Of a stretch of DNA of 64,000 nucleotides, positions 62,424-64,000 are shown one piece after another; the first letter of the stretch is position 1, and each line of letters opens with the position of its first letter. This stretch comes from Janthinobacterium sp. PC23-8. GTDB taxonomy: Bacteria; Pseudomonadota; Gammaproteobacteria; Burkholderiales; Burkholderiaceae_D. The position numbers were made by a program, and so were the translations under genes. The notes beneath the pieces are model-generated. The model did not search any database. It saw only the letters and a program-made list of their open reading frames with translations, and was not told the origin of the DNA. Where the stretch lies: contig NZ_NJGY01000001.1 of the NCBI RefSeq assembly GCF_002250505.1, forward strand, positions 858,151 to 922,150. The letters run 5' to 3'.

Positions 62424-63833
62424 GTGAATCGACCTGACCATCTGGCCGCCCTGAAGCGGCCGCTGCCTGCATCCCTTGCGGCCGTACTGGCCCTGATCTT
62501 TGCCGAGCGCTTTTCCATGACGCAGGCCATGCGCGAGCATCATGGCCGCGACGAATCGAGCTACGACCCGATGCTGCCCGACGCCGTCATCTTTGCCCAC
62601 TCGACCGAGGAAGTGGCGGCCGCCGTCAAGCTGTGCGCCGCGCATGACGTGCCGGTGATCGCCTGGGGCAGCGGCACCTCGCTCGAGGGCCATGTGCTGG
62701 CCCTGCACGGCGGCGTGACGCTCGACCTGTCGCAGATGAACGCGATGGTGGCCGTGCATGCGCAAGACCTGACGGCCACGGTGCAGGCCGGCGTGACGCG
62801 CAAGCAGTTGAACGAAGAGATCCGCGACACCGGGCTGTTCTTCCCCATCGATCCGGGCGCCAACGCCTCGCTGGGCGGCATGGCGGCCACCCGCGCTTCC
62901 GGCACCAACGCCGTGCGCTACGGCACCATGCGCGAAAACGTGCTGGCGCTCACGGTCGTCACGGCCGACGGACGCATCATCAAGACCGGCACCCGGGCGA
63001 AAAAATCGTCGGCCGGCTACGACCTGACGCGGCTGTTCGTCGGCAGCGAAGGCACGCTGGGCATCATCACCGAAGTCACCGTCAAACTGTACCCCTTGCC
63101 GGAAGCCATTTCCGCCGCCGTCTGCTCGTTTCCCGATACGGGCGCGGCCGTCAATGCCGTGATCGAGACCATCCAGATGGGCGTGCCGGTGGCGCGCGTG
63201 GAATTCCTTGACGAGAACGGCGTAAAAGCCATCAACGCCTACGACAAGCTGGCGCTGCCGGAAAAGCCGCTGCTGCTGTTTGAATTTCACGGCACGCCGG
63301 CCAGCGTGGCCGAGCAGGCGCAGCTGGTGCAGGAGATTGCCGCAGAACATGGCGCCAGCGGTTTCGAATGGGCCAGCCGGCCAGAAGAGCGCTCGCGCCT
63401 GTGGGCGGCGCGCCACAATGCCTATTTTGCGCTGCTGCAGATGCGCCCGGGCAGCCGCGCCATCTCCACCGATTGCTGCGTGCCGATTTCACGGCTGGCC
63501 GAATGTATACTGGCTACCAGGGAAGACTGCGAAAGCGCCGGCCTGGTGTACGCCATTATCGGTCATGTGGGCGACGGCAATTTTCATGTGCAGATGCTGG
63601 TCGACCCGGACAATCCGCAAGACATCGCGCGCGCCGAACAGGTCAACGCCGACATGGTCACGCGCGCCATCGGCATGGACGGCACCTGCACCGGCGAGCA
63701 CGGCGTGGGCATGCACAAGATGGCCTTCCTGGTGGAAGAACATGGCGAGGGCGCGATCGACACCATGCGCGCGCTCAAGCATGCACTCGACCCGAAAAAC
63801 ATCATGAATCCGGGCAAGATCGTACGCTGGTAA
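62424..63833 (+). CDS. FAD-binding oxidase (GlcD/D-lactate dehydrogenase type)
   Basis: A 469-residue flavoenzyme. A GTG at 62424 is chosen because GGAGG lies 8 bases upstream. The FAD_binding_4 part has VIAWGSGTSLEGH and PGANASLGGMAATRASG, and the C-terminal FAD-oxidase domain ends HGVGMHKM. Best fit is D-lactate or glycolate dehydrogenase; the exact substrate cannot be told. It converges with a GNAT gene. Confidence 0.9.
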   Translation: MNRPDHLAALKRPLPASLAAVLALIFAERFSMTQAMREHHGRDESSYDPMLPDAVIFAHSTEEVAAAVKLCAAHDVPVIAWGSGTSLEGHVLALHGGVTLDLSQMNAMVAVHAQDLTATVQAGVTRKQLNEEIRDTGLFFPIDPGANASLGGMAATRASGTNAVRYGTMRENVLALTVVTADGRIIKTGTRAKKSSAGYDLTRLFVGSEGTLGIITEVTVKLYPLPEAISAAVCSFPDTGAAVNAVIETIQMGVPVARVEFLDENGVKAINAYDKLALPEKPLLLFEFHGTPASVAEQAQLVQEIAAEHGASGFEWASRPEERSRLWAARHNAYFALLQMRPGSRAISTDCCVPISRLAECILATREDCESAGLVYAIIGHVGDGNFHVQMLVDPDNPQDIARAEQVNADMVTRAIGMDGTCTGEHGVGMHKMAFLVEEHGEGAIDTMRALKHALDPKNIMNPGKIVRW

Positions 63834-64000
63834 TTAGCCGGCCAGCGTCATCTGCATCGGCACAAACGCAATCCCGCCCTGCTCCACTTTCGGTCCTGTC
63901 GGCACGAATCCGATCCGGGTATACACCGGCAAGGCATACAGGGAGGAATTGACGGTAAATGCCGTCACTTCTCCCCTGGCCAGCGCCGCATCGCGCGCCG
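63834..64000 (-). CDS. GNAT acetyltransferase, C-terminal end (partial)
   Basis: The last 55 codons of a minus-strand gene, stop at 63834. The sequence LYALPVYTRIGFVPTGP followed by a QGGIAFVPM tail is typical of the GNAT C-terminal fold. The rest lies beyond the window. The stop abuts that of the FAD oxidase gene. Confidence 0.75.
   Translation of the reverse strand, partial: ARDAALARGEVTAFTVNSSLYALPVYTRIGFVPTGPKVEQGGIAFVPMQMTLAG

Overview
The window looks like chromosomal DNA of a betaproteobacterium in the Oxalobacteraceae (Janthinobacterium/Duganella/Massilia type). This rests on high GC with heavy third-position GC, housekeeping genes with beta-proteobacterial character (dapA-bamC, eno-ftsB, pyrG, mutS, slyD, hslO), and a MrtJ-like sorting protease beside an anchored cytochrome. 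The assignment is inferred from gene content; no 16S rRNA or tRNA gene is visible.

1-15 kb (minus strand): a type VI secretion cluster, tssF-tssG-vgrG, followed by three tandem copies of an effector cassette. Each cassette pairs a Tle3-type phospholipase with a Tla3/DUF2875 adapter-like protein. The third tle3 runs off the left edge. The unit repeats every ~3.65 kb and is nearly identical except for ~0.87 kb around each tle3/tla3 junction. 15-18 kb (plus strand): a transmembrane Ser/Thr kinase with a TPR-like region, translationally coupled to an unknown Cys-rich protein, then an outer-membrane-like protein and a hipA remnant.

19.8-31.2 kb: two divergent operons. The minus-strand one encodes an ECF sigma factor, an anti-sigma factor with a subtilisin-propeptide-like outer domain, a subtilase and a TorF-type porin. 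The plus-strand one is a surface/periplasmic redox operon: CPBP-type sorting protease, a cytochrome c/choice-of-anchor-D/CTERM protein fused to a TlpA-type thioredoxin, DUF4266 lipoprotein, DUF3570 protein, ApbE flavin transferase, DsbD and thioredoxin reductase. Together they could carry NADPH reducing power from TrxB through a cytosolic thioredoxin (not in the window) and DsbD to a periplasmic thioredoxin domain, and assemble heme- and perhaps flavin-bearing envelope proteins.

31.2-38.7 kb: an AT-richer accessory island with an integrase remnant, an AlpA-like regulator, a HEPN-motif protein, unknown genes, and an intact phage-type integrase. An IS4/IS50-group element with a 9-bp target duplication has split one gene; both halves can be rejoined in frame. 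The IS transposase itself carries an in-frame stop.

38.9-64 kb: core genes. These are mutS, a secreted unknown, slyD, a RoxA-type ribosomal oxygenase, a small Ala-rich lipoprotein, a minus-strand run (PHP phosphatase, htpX, yciO, site-2 protease, methyltransferase, dapA, bamC), alpha/beta hydrolase, gamma-carbonic anhydrase-hslO, a TonB-dependent receptor with a glycerophosphodiesterase, two very small proteins, ftsB, eno, pyrG, a PRC-barrel protein, a GlcD-type FAD oxidase and the end of a GNAT acetyltransferase.
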